Assembly (NCBI RefSeq): GCF_007667275.1
Contig: NZ_VDQT01000001.1
Location: forward strand, 620,001 to 684,000
Length of the DNA stretch: 64,000 bases
From: Stenotrophomonas rhizophila
GTDB taxonomy: Bacteria; Pseudomonadota; Gammaproteobacteria; Xanthomonadales; Xanthomonadaceae
Reading direction: 5' to 3'
Part shown: piece by piece, positions 8,176 through 17,509 of the stretch
Position numbering within the stretch: the first letter of the stretch is position 1
How the letters are laid out: the number at the start of each line of letters is the position of its first letter
Made by a program: the position numbers and the translations under genes
Notes under the pieces: generated by a model
Told to the model about the DNA's origin: nothing
Databases searched by the model: none
What the model saw: the letters and a program-made list of their open reading frames with translations, nothing else

Positions 8176-10563
8176 ATGTCCAATTCCCTGCCAGTCCGCC
8201 GTGCCGCCGTGCTGGGTGCCGGCGTCATGGGTGCCCAGATTGCCGCCCACCTGACCAATGCCGGCGTCGACACCGTGCTGTTCGACCTGCCCGCCAAGGA
8301 AGGTCCTGCCGACGGCATCGTCCTCAAGGCCATCGCCAACCTCGGCAAGCTCAGCCCTGCCCCGCTGGCCAGCAAGTCGTACGCCGAAGCGATCACCGCG
8401 GCCAACTATGGCACGCCGGATGACAGCAGCGGCCTGGAACAGCTGCGCGACTGCGACCTGATCATCGAAGCCATCGCAGAGCGGATGGACTGGAAGCAGG
8501 ACCTGTACAAGAAGATCGCGCCGTTCGTGGCCGACCATGCCGTACTGGCCTCGAATACCTCCGGCCTGGGCATCAACAAGCTCGCCGACGTGCTGCCCGA
8601 ACAGCTGCGCCACCGCTTCTGCGGCGTGCACTTCTTCAACCCGCCGCGCTACATGCACCTGGCCGAGCTGATCCCGGCCACCACCACCGACGCCGCCGTG
8701 CTGGAAGGCCTGGAAAGCTTCCTGGTCACCACCCTCGGCAAGGGCGTGGTGTACGCCAAGGACACCCCGAACTTCATCGGCAACCGCATCGGCGTGTTCT
8801 CGATCCTGTCCACCATCTTCCACACCCAGCAGTTCGGCCTGGGCTTCGATGAAGTCGATGGCCTGACCGGCCCGCTGGTCGGCCGCCCGAAATCGGCGAC
8901 TTACCGCACCTCGGACGTGGTCGGCCTGGACACCATGGCCCACGTCATCAAGACCATGGGCGACACCCTGCCCAACGACCCGTGGCACCGGTACTTCGCC
9001 TCGCCGAAGTGGCTGGACGCGCTGATCGCCAAGGGCGCACTGGGCCAGAAGACCGGCGCCGGCATCTTCCGCAAGGTCGGCAAGGACATCGTGGTGCTGG
9101 ACCTGGAAAAGCAGGACTACCGCCCTGCCGACCGCACCGCGGCCCCGGAAGTGGTCGAGATCCTGAAGATCAAAAACCCGGCCGAAAAGTTCGCCAAGCT
9201 GCGCGAAAGCCAGCACCCGCAGGCGCAGTTCCTGTGGGCGACCTTCCGCGACCTGTTCCACTACAGCGCCTACCACCTGGCCGACATCGCCGAAACCGCG
9301 CGCGACGTCGACCTGGCCATCCGCTGGGGCTACGGCTGGTCGCTGGGCCCGTTCGAAACCTGGCAGGCTGCCGGCTGGAAGCAGGTCGCGCAGTGGATCG
9401 CCGATGACATCGTCGCCGGCAAGAGCATGAGCAACGCCCCGCTGCCGGACTGGGTGTTCGACGGCCGCGACGGCGTGCACGCCGCCGAAGGCAGCTACAG
9501 CCCGACCCGCAACGCCAAGCTGCCGCGTTCGGCGCTGCCGGTGTACCAGCGCCAGCGCTTCCCGGATCCGCTGCTGGGCGAGACCTTCAGCCCGGGCGAA
9601 ACCGTGTTCGAGAACGACGGCGTGCGCATGTGGCACGACGGCGACGGCATTGCCGTGGTCAGCTTCAAGACCAAGATGAACACCGTGTCCGACCACGTGC
9701 TCAACGGCCTGCAGGAAGCGATCAAGCGCGCTGAGCAGGGCTTCAAGGGCCTCGTGATCTGGCAGCAGAAGGAACCCTTCTCCGCCGGTGCCGACCTGGC
9801 CGGCGCGCTCGGCTTGCTGCAGGCCGGCAAGGTCGACCAGTTCGAAGAAATGGTGCACAACTTCCAGCGCACCAGCCAGGCCATCAAGTACGCGCTGGTG
9901 CCGGTGGTGACCGCGGTGCGCGGCCTGGCCCTCGGTGGCGGCTGCGAATTCCAGATGCACAGCGCCAAGAGCGTCGCCGCACTGGAAAGCTACATCGGCC
10001 TGGTCGAAGCCGGCGTCGGCCTGCTGCCGGCCGGTGGTGGCCTGAAGGAACTGGCAGTGCGCGCCTCGCAGGCGGCCGGCCCGGGCGGTGATGTGTTCGC
10101 CGAACTGAAGAAGACCTTCGAAACCGTGGCCATGGCCAAGGTCTCCAACTCGGCGGTCAACGCCAAGGAACTGGGCCTGATGCGCGCCACCGACAAGGTG
10201 GTGTTCAACAGCTTCGAAGCGCTGCACATCGCCAAGGCCGAAGTGCAGGCGCTGGCCGAAGGCGGCTACCGTCCGCCGATGCCGGCCCGCCGCATCCAGG
10301 TGGCCGGTGACGTGGGCATCGCCACCTTCAAGATGATGCTGGTCAACATGCTGGAAGGCCGCTTCATCAGCCCGTACGACTACGAGATCGCCGTGCGCAT
10401 CGCCACCGTGCTGTGCGGTGGCGAAGTGGATCGCGGCACCCTGGTCGACGAAGAGTGGCTGCTGACCCTGGAGCGCAAGCACTTCGTCGAACTGGCCCAG
10501 CAGGAAAAGACCCAGGCCCGCATCGCGCACATGCTCAAGACCGGCAAGCCGCTGCGCAATTGA
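8176..10563 (+). CDS. fadN: 3-hydroxyacyl-CoA dehydrogenase/enoyl-CoA hydratase (FadN-like)
   Basis: This 795-residue bifunctional beta-oxidation enzyme has an N-terminal NAD-binding Rossmann fold (AAVLGAGVMGAQIAAHL, about residues 9-25). The hydroxyacyl-CoA dehydrogenase domains run to about residue 440. A crotonase-type hydratase domain follows from about 470 to 720, with FSAGADLAGALG. The dehydrogenase-first order is that of Bacillus FadN, opposite to E. coli FadB. It would hydrate enoyl-CoA and oxidise 3-hydroxyacyl-CoA before FadA. The start MSNSLPVRR is chosen because upstream codons overlap psrA. A paralogous role in a special acyl-CoA pathway cannot be excluded. Confidence 0.88.
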   Translation: MSNSLPVRRAAVLGAGVMGAQIAAHLTNAGVDTVLFDLPAKEGPADGIVLKAIANLGKLSPAPLASKSYAEAITAANYGTPDDSSGLEQLRDCDLIIEAIAERMDWKQDLYKKIAPFVADHAVLASNTSGLGINKLADVLPEQLRHRFCGVHFFNPPRYMHLAELIPATTTDAAVLEGLESFLVTTLGKGVVYAKDTPNFIGNRIGVFSILSTIFHTQQFGLGFDEVDGLTGPLVGRPKSATYRTSDVVGLDTMAHVIKTMGDTLPNDPWHRYFASPKWLDALIAKGALGQKTGAGIFRKVGKDIVVLDLEKQDYRPADRTAAPEVVEILKIKNPAEKFAKLRESQHPQAQFLWATFRDLFHYSAYHLADIAETARDVDLAIRWGYGWSLGPFETWQAAGWKQVAQWIADDIVAGKSMSNAPLPDWVFDGRDGVHAAEGSYSPTRNAKLPRSALPVYQRQRFPDPLLGETFSPGETVFENDGVRMWHDGDGIAVVSFKTKMNTVSDHVLNGLQEAIKRAEQGFKGLVIWQQKEPFSAGADLAGALGLLQAGKVDQFEEMVHNFQRTSQAIKYALVPVVTAVRGLALGGGCEFQMHSAKSVAALESYIGLVEAGVGLLPAGGGLKELAVRASQAAGPGGDVFAELKKTFETVAMAKVSNSAVNAKELGLMRATDKVVFNSFEALHIAKAEVQALAEGGYRPPMPARRIQVAGDVGIATFKMMLVNMLEGRFISPYDYEIAVRIATVLCGGEVDRGTLVDEEWLLTLERKHFVELAQQEKTQARIAHMLKTGKPLRN

Positions 10564-10574
10564 TTGCGCGCCCG

Positions 10575-10599
10575 GTAGGTGCCGACGGTTGGTCGGCAC
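10575..10599 (+). repeat. SMAG palindrome between fadN and fadA
   Basis: GTAG is followed by GTGCCGAC-GGTTG-GTCGGCAC, an 8-bp perfect stem. It lies in the 66-bp intercistronic gap and leaves the fadA ribosome-binding site free. Intercistronic REP-like hairpins can alter mRNA decay and the relative output of neighbouring genes. Confidence 0.8.
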
Positions 10600-10629
10600 G
10601 CCTGTCCCCTAATTGAAGAGATCATTGCA

Positions 10630-11838
10630 ATGACCAAGCAAATCCAGGACGCCTACATCGTCGCCGCCACCCGCACCCCGGTTGGCAAGGCGCCCAAGGG
10701 CGTGTTCCGCAATACCCGTCCCGACGACATGCTGGCCCACGTGCTCAGGTCCGTGGTCGCGCAGGCACCGGGGATCGACGTCAACCGCATCGACGACGCC
10801 ATCATCGGCTGCGCCATGCCCGAAGCCGAGCAGGGCATGAACGTGGCGCGCATCGGCGTGCTGCTGGCCGGCCTGCCCGATACCATCGCCGCGCAGACGG
10901 TGAACCGTTTCTGCTCCTCCGGCCTGCAGGCCGTGGCGATGGCGGCCGACCAGATCCGCCTGGGCAATGCCGACCTGATGCTGGCCGGCGGCACCGAGTC
11001 GATGTCGATGGTGCCGATGATGGGCAACAAGATCGCCATGGCCCCGAGCGTGTTCGACAACGACCACGTGGCCATCGCCTACGGCATGGGCATCACCGCC
11101 GAGAAGGTCGCCGAGGAATGGAAGGTCTCGCGCGAAGAACAGGACGCCTTCGCGCTGGCGTCGCACCAGAAGGCCATCGCCGCGATCCAGAACGGCGAGT
11201 TCAAGGATGAGATCAGTCCCTACGACGTGCGCACCCGCCAGCCCGACCTGGCCGACGGCCGCCGCATCATCACCCGCGACCGCATCGTCGACACCGACGA
11301 AGGCCCGCGTCCGGATTCGTCGGCCGAAGGCCTGGCCAAGCTGCGCCCGGTGTTCCGCAACGGCCAGTTCGGCGGCACCGTGACCGCCGGCAACTCCTCG
11401 CAGATGAGCGACGGCGCCGGCGCGGTGCTGCTGGCGTCGGAGCAGGCGGTGAAGGACTACGGCCTGAAGCCGCTGGCCCGCTTCGTCAGTTTCTCGGTTG
11501 CCGGCGTGCGCCCGGAAGTGATGGGCATCGGCCCGATCGCCGCGATTCCCAAGGCGCTGAAGCAGGCCGGCCTGAGCCAGGACCAGCTGGACTGGATCGA
11601 GCTCAACGAAGCCTTCGCCGCGCAGTCGCTGGCGGTGATCCGCGATTGCGGCCTGGACCCGTCCAAGGTCAACCCGCTGGGCGGCGCCATCGCCCTGGGC
11701 CACCCGCTGGGCGCGACCGGCGCGATCCGCACCGCCACCCTGCTGCACGGCCTGCGCCGTCGCCAGCAGAAGTACGGCATGGTCACCATGTGCATCGGCA
11801 CCGGCATGGGCGCAGCGGGCATCTTCGAATCGCTGTGA
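10630..11838 (+). CDS. fadA: Acetyl-CoA C-acyltransferase (3-ketoacyl-CoA thiolase)
   Basis: This 402-residue thiolase cleaves 3-ketoacyl-CoA to acetyl-CoA and a shortened acyl-CoA. The three catalytic segments are intact: the nucleophilic cysteine in NRFCSSGLQAV (about residue 95), the histidine in HPLGATGA (about 358), and the second cysteine in CIGTGMG (about 388). The ATG at 10630 has GAAGAG about 9 nt upstream. The upstream in-frame ATG lies inside the SMAG element and is rejected. It forms an operon with the FadN-like gene and probably the regulator. Confidence 0.93.
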   Translation: MTKQIQDAYIVAATRTPVGKAPKGVFRNTRPDDMLAHVLRSVVAQAPGIDVNRIDDAIIGCAMPEAEQGMNVARIGVLLAGLPDTIAAQTVNRFCSSGLQAVAMAADQIRLGNADLMLAGGTESMSMVPMMGNKIAMAPSVFDNDHVAIAYGMGITAEKVAEEWKVSREEQDAFALASHQKAIAAIQNGEFKDEISPYDVRTRQPDLADGRRIITRDRIVDTDEGPRPDSSAEGLAKLRPVFRNGQFGGTVTAGNSSQMSDGAGAVLLASEQAVKDYGLKPLARFVSFSVAGVRPEVMGIGPIAAIPKALKQAGLSQDQLDWIELNEAFAAQSLAVIRDCGLDPSKVNPLGGAIALGHPLGATGAIRTATLLHGLRRRQQKYGMVTMCIGTGMGAAGIFESL

Positions 11839-11866
11839 TGCGGCGCCGGTTGCGGCGTCTATCGGC

Positions 11867-11996
11867 GTGCCGACCAACGGTCGGCACCTACCACCGGTAG
11901 CCACCGACCGTTGGTCGGTGGACGTGTCCGCAACCGGTAGCGCCGACCGTTGGTCGGCCCAGGCGGTAATGAGGGCCGGCCAACGGCCGGCGCTAC
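11867..11996. repeat. Cluster of four SMAG palindromes
   Basis: Four palindromes lie between the convergent fadA and galU genes: 11867-11891 (reverse), 11897-11921 (forward), 11937-11959 (forward) and 11974-11996 (reverse). Three share the core CCGACC-NN-TTGGTCGG or its complement. The fourth is GC-shifted (GGCCGGCCAACGGCCGG). Spacing and orientation vary, so this is not a CRISPR array. Confidence 0.85.
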
Positions 11997-11997
11997 G

Positions 11998-12029
11998 AAA
12001 AAGGGCGGCCATCAGGCCGCCCTTTTTTT
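11998..12029. terminator. Bidirectional intrinsic terminator between fadA and galU
   Basis: AAAAAGGGCGGCC-ATCA-GGCCGCCCTTTTTTT is a strong GC stem with A-run and T-run on opposite sides. It can end fadA transcription on plus and galU transcription on minus. Confidence 0.9.
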
Positions 12030-12051
12030 CACCGATTGACCGCCTTCGCGA

Positions 12052-12932
<881 letters not shown>

Positions 12933-12936
<4 letters not shown>

Positions 12937-14840
12937 AGCCTGTTGGCCTCTCGTGCCGGAAAGGGCACCACGTTAGCCGACTCGACGTGAGATTCCTGTT
13001 GCAATGGCGCAAATTCCGGCATGGTCGCGAACAGGATGCTGTTGATGGCGTCGGTATCGTAATTGGCGATCGCTTCGCGCAGTCGCGGTACGTTGCCCAG
13101 CACCTGGTCGCGCGCAAAGGTGCGCACGCCGGCTTCCAGGATCTTTGGATGCGCGGTCGGGCGATAGTCCTCGTCCGAATAGAACAGGGTTTCGTGCAGT
13201 TTCTCGCCGGGGCGGAGGCCGGTGTAGACGATGGCGATGTCCTTGTACGGCTGTTTGCCGGCCAGGCGGATCATCTGTTCGGCCAGCACCCGGATCGGCA
13301 CCGGCTCGCCCATGTCCAGGGTATAGATCGCACCGTGCGATGCCGATGCCGCGGCCTGCAGGATCAACTGGCAGGCCTCGGGAATGGTCATGAAGTACCG
13401 GGTCACCTCCGGGTCGGTGACCGTGACCGGACCGCCCTTGAGGATCTGCTCGCGGAACACCGGGACCACGCTGCCGGCCGAGGCCAGCACGTTGCCGAAG
13501 CGCACGGTCACGAAACGGGTATGGCTGGTCTTCTGGTCCAGGCTCTGGCAGATCATCTCCGCATAGCGCTTGCTGGCGCCGAGCGCGTTGACCGGGTCGA
13601 CGGCCTTGTCGGTGGAGATGAACACGAAGTGCTCGATACGCGCTTCCACGCAGGCGCGCGCCACCGTCTCGGTGGACAGGATGTTGTTGCGCACCGCTTC
13701 GCGCAGCTGGCGCTCCAGCACCGGCACCTGCTTGTAGGCGGCGGCGTGGAAGACCGCGTCGACGCTGGACAGCGACAGCGCATGGCGGATCACGGCGGGG
13801 TCGCCGCAGTCGCCCAGCACCGCTTCCACCATCAGGTCCGGGAAGCTGCGCTTGAGTTCGGCTTCGATGGTCAGCAGCAGCAGCTCGCTCATTTCAAGCA
13901 GCACCACCCGCCCTGCCCCGTGCCGCGCGCACTGGCGGCACAGCTCGGACCCGATCGAACCACCGGCGCCGGTCACCAGAACAGTGCGCCCGCCCAGCCA
14001 GCCACGGATCAGGGACCAGTCCGGCAGGATCGGTTTGCGCCCGAGCAGGTCCTCGATGGCCACTTCCTTCAGCTCGCCAGGCAGCGAATGCCCCAGCAGC
14101 ACGTCATTGAGCTTGGGCACCATCCGGAACGGCACGCCGGTGCTTTCGCACAGCGCCACCACGCGCTGCATGCCGGCTGCGTCGAGCGAGGGAATGGCGA
14201 TGACCAGCAGCTTGGCCGCGGTCTCGCGGGCCACGGCGGCCGCGTCGTCGAGCGTGCCGAGGATGGGCAGGCCCTGCAGCTTGGCGCCCTGAAGGTGCTG
14301 GGCGTCGTCCAGCAGGCCTACCGGCTCGAAATCGCCCGAACGGCGCAGGTCGCGGACCAGGGCTTCAGCCGCCTGGCCGGCGCCCAGGATCAGCACCCGG
14401 CGCGCGGTGGCGTCGGACTGCAGCGCCTGGTAGTCCTTCCATGCCCGGTACAGCAGGCGCGGCGCGCCCAGCAGCGCCGACAGCGCGAACGGATAGATGA
14501 CCAGAACCGACATCGGGACGCCGGCGAAGCGCTTGTACGCCAGCACCACGACGATGGCCAGCAGGCCGATGAAACTCGATTTGAAGATGTGCAGCAGGTC
14601 GGCCACGCTGGCGAACCGCCACAGGCCGCGGTACAGGCCCACGCGCCAGAACACCACCGCCTGGATGGCCAGCACCAGCGTGGTATCGATGTTCCACAGG
14701 GGCAGCGAGGGGGCGTCCGCCAACATCGAATAGCGGCCCGCATGCAGCAGCTGCCAGCAGGCCCAGACCATGAACAGATCGTGGGCCACGATGGCGGCAC
14801 GCGGAAGCAGGCTCGTAAAGCGGTCCAGCCAAGACGTCAT
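12933..14840 (-). CDS. WbpM/CapD-type nucleotide-sugar 4,6-dehydratase (membrane-anchored)
   Basis: This 635-residue protein has an N-terminal membrane part with about four helices (residues 12-110), a CoA-binding-like Rossmann domain, and a C-terminal SDR domain starting at VLVTGAGGSIGSELC (about residue 290). Full-length relatives (WbpM, PglF) convert UDP-GlcNAc to the 4-keto-6-deoxy sugar used for O-antigen or glycoprotein sugars. Asp and Lys of the active site are kept in STDKAV. The next catalytic position, Met in WbpM/PglF and Tyr in FlaA1, is Leu here (PVNALGASKR). It overlaps galU by 4 bp and follows the WbpL-like gene. Confidence 0.88.
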
Positions 14841-14856
14841 AAACCAGGCAATCCTT

Positions 14857-15831
14857 CTAGTGGCGCATTCCCTTGCGCAGGAGCAGCCAAAGACCAGTCG
14901 CGCAGAACATCCACGCTATGGCAACGGCAGCCTCCCACCTCGGCTGCAAGTACGTGCAAGCATTAAACACTGTAATACTGAACAGACCAAAAACAAAGTA
15001 CGTCCCTGTAACCGAAGTGTGCGTGGCACCACTTTTAACGGCCCGCTGGTAAAGATGCTGGGTGTGGGGCTCCATCCATCTCTGACCCGAGAGCATGCGC
15101 GAGAGCAGTGTGAAGCCTGCGTCCACGAGGAACGCGGTCAGCGGCACCAGCAGCAGCAACCAGGACAGCGAAGTGGCCACGCTGGCCAGGCAGACCAGCG
15201 CCGCGACCGCGTAGCCCAGTGCCCCGCTGCCGACATCGCCCATGAAAATCCGCGCGCGCGGGAAGTTGAACGGCAGAAAACCCAGGCAGGCCAGGGCCAG
15301 CACGATACCCACCAGGGCCAGGGGGCCGGGCAGCACCAGGGCGAAGGCCAAACCGGCCAGAATGGCCTGGCTGGTCGCGATCCCGTTGATCCCATCCATG
15401 AAGTTCCAGATGTTGATCAGCGATGTCGTGAACAGCAGGGCCAGCGCGGCCTGCCAGACGTTGCCGGTGGCATTCCAGACCAGGCCCGCGATCAGGGCGG
15501 CGGCGATCAGATGCACCAGCAGCCGACGCACTGCCGGCAGCGGGCGATGGTCATCCCACCAGCCGATACCGGCCACCAGCACCAGGCCCAGCGCGGACAC
15601 CAGCAGCGGCATGCGTGCCGTGGGCCAGGCGATGGCGGCCACCAGTGCCGCCAGCAGCAGGGTCACGACGATGGCGATGCCGCCGCCGCGCGGAGTGGCC
15701 ACGCCGTGGCTGCGGCGTTCGCCGGGCTGGTCCATCAGGTTGCGCCGCAGCGCATAGTGGCGGGCACACGCGGTAAGCGCCGCCGCGACGGCCAGCACGG
15801 CCGCCGCTCCGATCCACCACGCAGGGGCCAT
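14857..15831 (-). CDS. Undecaprenyl-phosphate sugar-1-phosphate transferase (WecA/WbpL/MraY superfamily)
   Basis: This 324-residue protein is highly hydrophobic, with about ten membrane helices. Family motifs are present: the paired Asp in GWWDDHRPLP (about residue 92), NIWNFMDGINGIA (about 144-156), IFMGDVGSGALGY (about 195), and the HTQHLYQR loop. It should transfer a HexNAc-1-phosphate to undecaprenyl phosphate and so start a glycan on the inner membrane. Its neighbour is WbpM-like, and the pair resembles WbpL-WbpM of Pseudomonas, where WbpL starts O-antigen. Sugar specificity cannot be read from sequence. It starts 3 bp after the lapB stop. Confidence 0.88.
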   Translation of the reverse strand: MAPAWWIGAAAVLAVAAALTACARHYALRRNLMDQPGERRSHGVATPRGGGIAIVVTLLLAALVAAIAWPTARMPLLVSALGLVLVAGIGWWDDHRPLPAVRRLLVHLIAAALIAGLVWNATGNVWQAALALLFTTSLINIWNFMDGINGIATSQAILAGLAFALVLPGPLALVGIVLALACLGFLPFNFPRARIFMGDVGSGALGYAVAALVCLASVATSLSWLLLLVPLTAFLVDAGFTLLSRMLSGQRWMEPHTQHLYQRAVKSGATHTSVTGTYFVFGLFSITVFNACTYLQPRWEAAVAIAWMFCATGLWLLLRKGMRH

Positions 15832-15834
15832 GGG

Positions 15835-17013
15835 TCAGAGCACCGCGTAGTTCAGCAGCGGCTTGACCGTTCCCCACTCCTTGCAGCTCGGGCATTGCCA
15901 GTGGTGGGTGCGCGCGCCGAAGCCGCAGCGGGTGCAACGGTACGCCGGGTTGCGGACCAGCAGCTGGTCGGTGATGTGCTTGAGGTCGTGCAAGGTCGCG
16001 GTGGAGTCGGCGCCTTCGGCCAGGGTCAGGTCGATCAGGGCCGACTCGCCGCGAACCGACGGACGATCCTTCAGCTGGCGCCCCAGGTAGGCGCGCGCCG
16101 GGGCGACACCTTCCTGTTCTTCCATCAGCTGGGTCAGGGCCAGCACCGGCGCGATACCGCGGTAGTGCTCGGTCATTTCCGACAGGAATGCGCGGGCGCC
16201 GCCGAGGTCGCCGACCTTGCGGTAGTTCTGCATCAACGGCTGCAGCACCTCGGGCAGGTATTCGGGGTCGTTGCGGGCGGCACGTTCGAACGCGCGCACG
16301 GCCGCTTCGGCGTTGCCCGAGTCGGTCTCCAGCCGCCCTTCGATGATGCCGGCACGTACCGACATGGCGTCGGCCTGGTAGGCCCGCGCGATCGCCGCAC
16401 GCGCCTCCTCGATCTTGCCGGCACCGCGGAAGCGTTCAGCCAGTTCGCATTCGAACTGACCGACCAGCTTGCCCATGGGCTCGCCGGTGACCTCTTCGTA
16501 ACGGGTGGCGTTGTCGATCGCCTTTTCCCAGTCGCGCTCGGCCTGGTAGATGCCGATCAGGTGCTTGAGCGCCTGCGGGGCGCGCTGGTCGATCTGGGCC
16601 AGCTCGGTAAAGACGGTCTCGGCGCGATCCAGCAGGCCGGACTTCATGTAGTCCTCGCCCAGGGCCAGCAGCGCCTGGACGCGCTGGGCGTCGCTCAGGT
16701 CGGTGCGGTTGACCAGCCCCTGGTGCAGCCGGATGGCACGATCGACCTCGCCACGGCGGCGGAACAGGTGCCCCAGCGCGACCTGGGTCTCGAAGGTTTC
16801 CTTGTCCAGCTCGGCGATGTGCAGGAACAGTTCGATGGCCTTGTCAGGCTGCTCGTTGAGCAGGTAGTTCAGGCCACGGAAATAAGTGCTGGACAGACGG
16901 CTGACCTGGTTGTCGCCATGGCGCTGGCCACCACGCCGGCCGATCACCCAGCCGGACACCGCTGCCAGCGGCAGGAACAGGAAAAACCAGAACCACTCGG
17001 AGACAAATTCCAT
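15835..17013 (-). CDS. lapB: Lipopolysaccharide assembly protein LapB (YciM)
   Basis: This 392-residue protein has one N-terminal membrane anchor (about residues 7-24), some nine TPR repeats, and a C-terminal rubredoxin-type metal site (CTRC ... CPSC, about residues 365-385). In E. coli, LapB steers degradation of LpxC by FtsH and so balances LPS against phospholipid synthesis. E. coli has rpsA-ihfB-lapA-lapB. Here lapB follows ihfB and I find no lapA in the 101-bp gap. It is probably co-transcribed with the two glycan genes downstream. Confidence 0.95.
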   Translation of the reverse strand: MEFVSEWFWFFLFLPLAAVSGWVIGRRGGQRHGDNQVSRLSSTYFRGLNYLLNEQPDKAIELFLHIAELDKETFETQVALGHLFRRRGEVDRAIRLHQGLVNRTDLSDAQRVQALLALGEDYMKSGLLDRAETVFTELAQIDQRAPQALKHLIGIYQAERDWEKAIDNATRYEEVTGEPMGKLVGQFECELAERFRGAGKIEEARAAIARAYQADAMSVRAGIIEGRLETDSGNAEAAVRAFERAARNDPEYLPEVLQPLMQNYRKVGDLGGARAFLSEMTEHYRGIAPVLALTQLMEEQEGVAPARAYLGRQLKDRPSVRGESALIDLTLAEGADSTATLHDLKHITDQLLVRNPAYRCTRCGFGARTHHWQCPSCKEWGTVKPLLNYAVL

Positions 17014-17114
17014 CGGCGCTCAACGTCCGTAGAAAGTAGAAGAAGGCATGCGTTGGGGTTCAAGAGTAGCCGAACCCATGCAAGGGGTGCATCCGCATTG
17101 GCGGATGACGTGGC

Positions 17115-17420
17115 TCAGGCAGGATCGCTTTCCAGCGGTACCACGGCGCTGACGCGCTCACGCAGTTCCTTGCCCGGCTTGAAATGCGGGACATGCTTGC
17201 CCGGCAATGCGACCGATTCCCCGGTCTTGGGGTTGCGCCCCAGCCTCGGCGGCCGGTAGTGCAACGAAAAACTGCCGAACCCGCGGATCTCGATGCGATC
17301 CCCGCCGGCCAGCGCCCCGCCCATCATTTCCAGCAACGACTTCACCGCCAGATCGACATCGTCCGACTTCAGATGCGCCTGCCGGCGCGCCAGGATTTCG
17401 ATCAACTCGGATTTGGTCAT
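17115..17420 (-). CDS. ihfB: Integration host factor subunit beta
   Basis: This 101-residue DNABII protein carries the DNA-bending arm [20 protein letters not shown] (about residues 61-80) with the intercalating proline, and the [14 protein letters not shown] strand. With IhfA it binds and bends DNA for replication, recombination and regulation. The N-terminus [11 protein letters not shown] is typical of IhfB. It lies directly downstream of rpsA, a widely conserved order. Confidence 0.97.
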   Translation of the reverse strand: MTKSELIEILARRQAHLKSDDVDLAVKSLLEMMGGALAGGDRIEIRGFGSFSLHYRPPRLGRNPKTGESVALPGKHVPHFKPGKELRERVSAVVPLESDPA

Positions 17421-17455
17421 TGCGGACTCGCGTCGAGGGTCTCAAACCCTGAAAC

Positions 17456-17477
17456 GGCCCGGACAAGTGTCCGGGCC
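17456..17477 (-). terminator. Strong hairpin between rpsA and ihfB (partial terminator)
   Basis: GGCCCGGACA (17456-17465) pairs perfectly with 17468-17477. On the minus strand it is followed only by GTTTC, so the T-run is poor. It may reduce readthrough from rpsA into ihfB or protect the rpsA 3' end. Confidence 0.4.
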
Positions 17478-17509
17478 GCCCAGGAAACTACAGCTACGGC
17501 GGGGCCCGA

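Noticed and set aside
7996..10599. Minus-strand open frame of about 867 codons
   Set aside because: It is fully antisense to the FadN-like gene, with shadow composition and no family motifs.
11867..11996. Possible small CRISPR-like array
   Set aside because: The repeats differ in sequence, orientation and spacing and are palindromes with GTAG heads, so they are SMAG elements. No cas genes are present.
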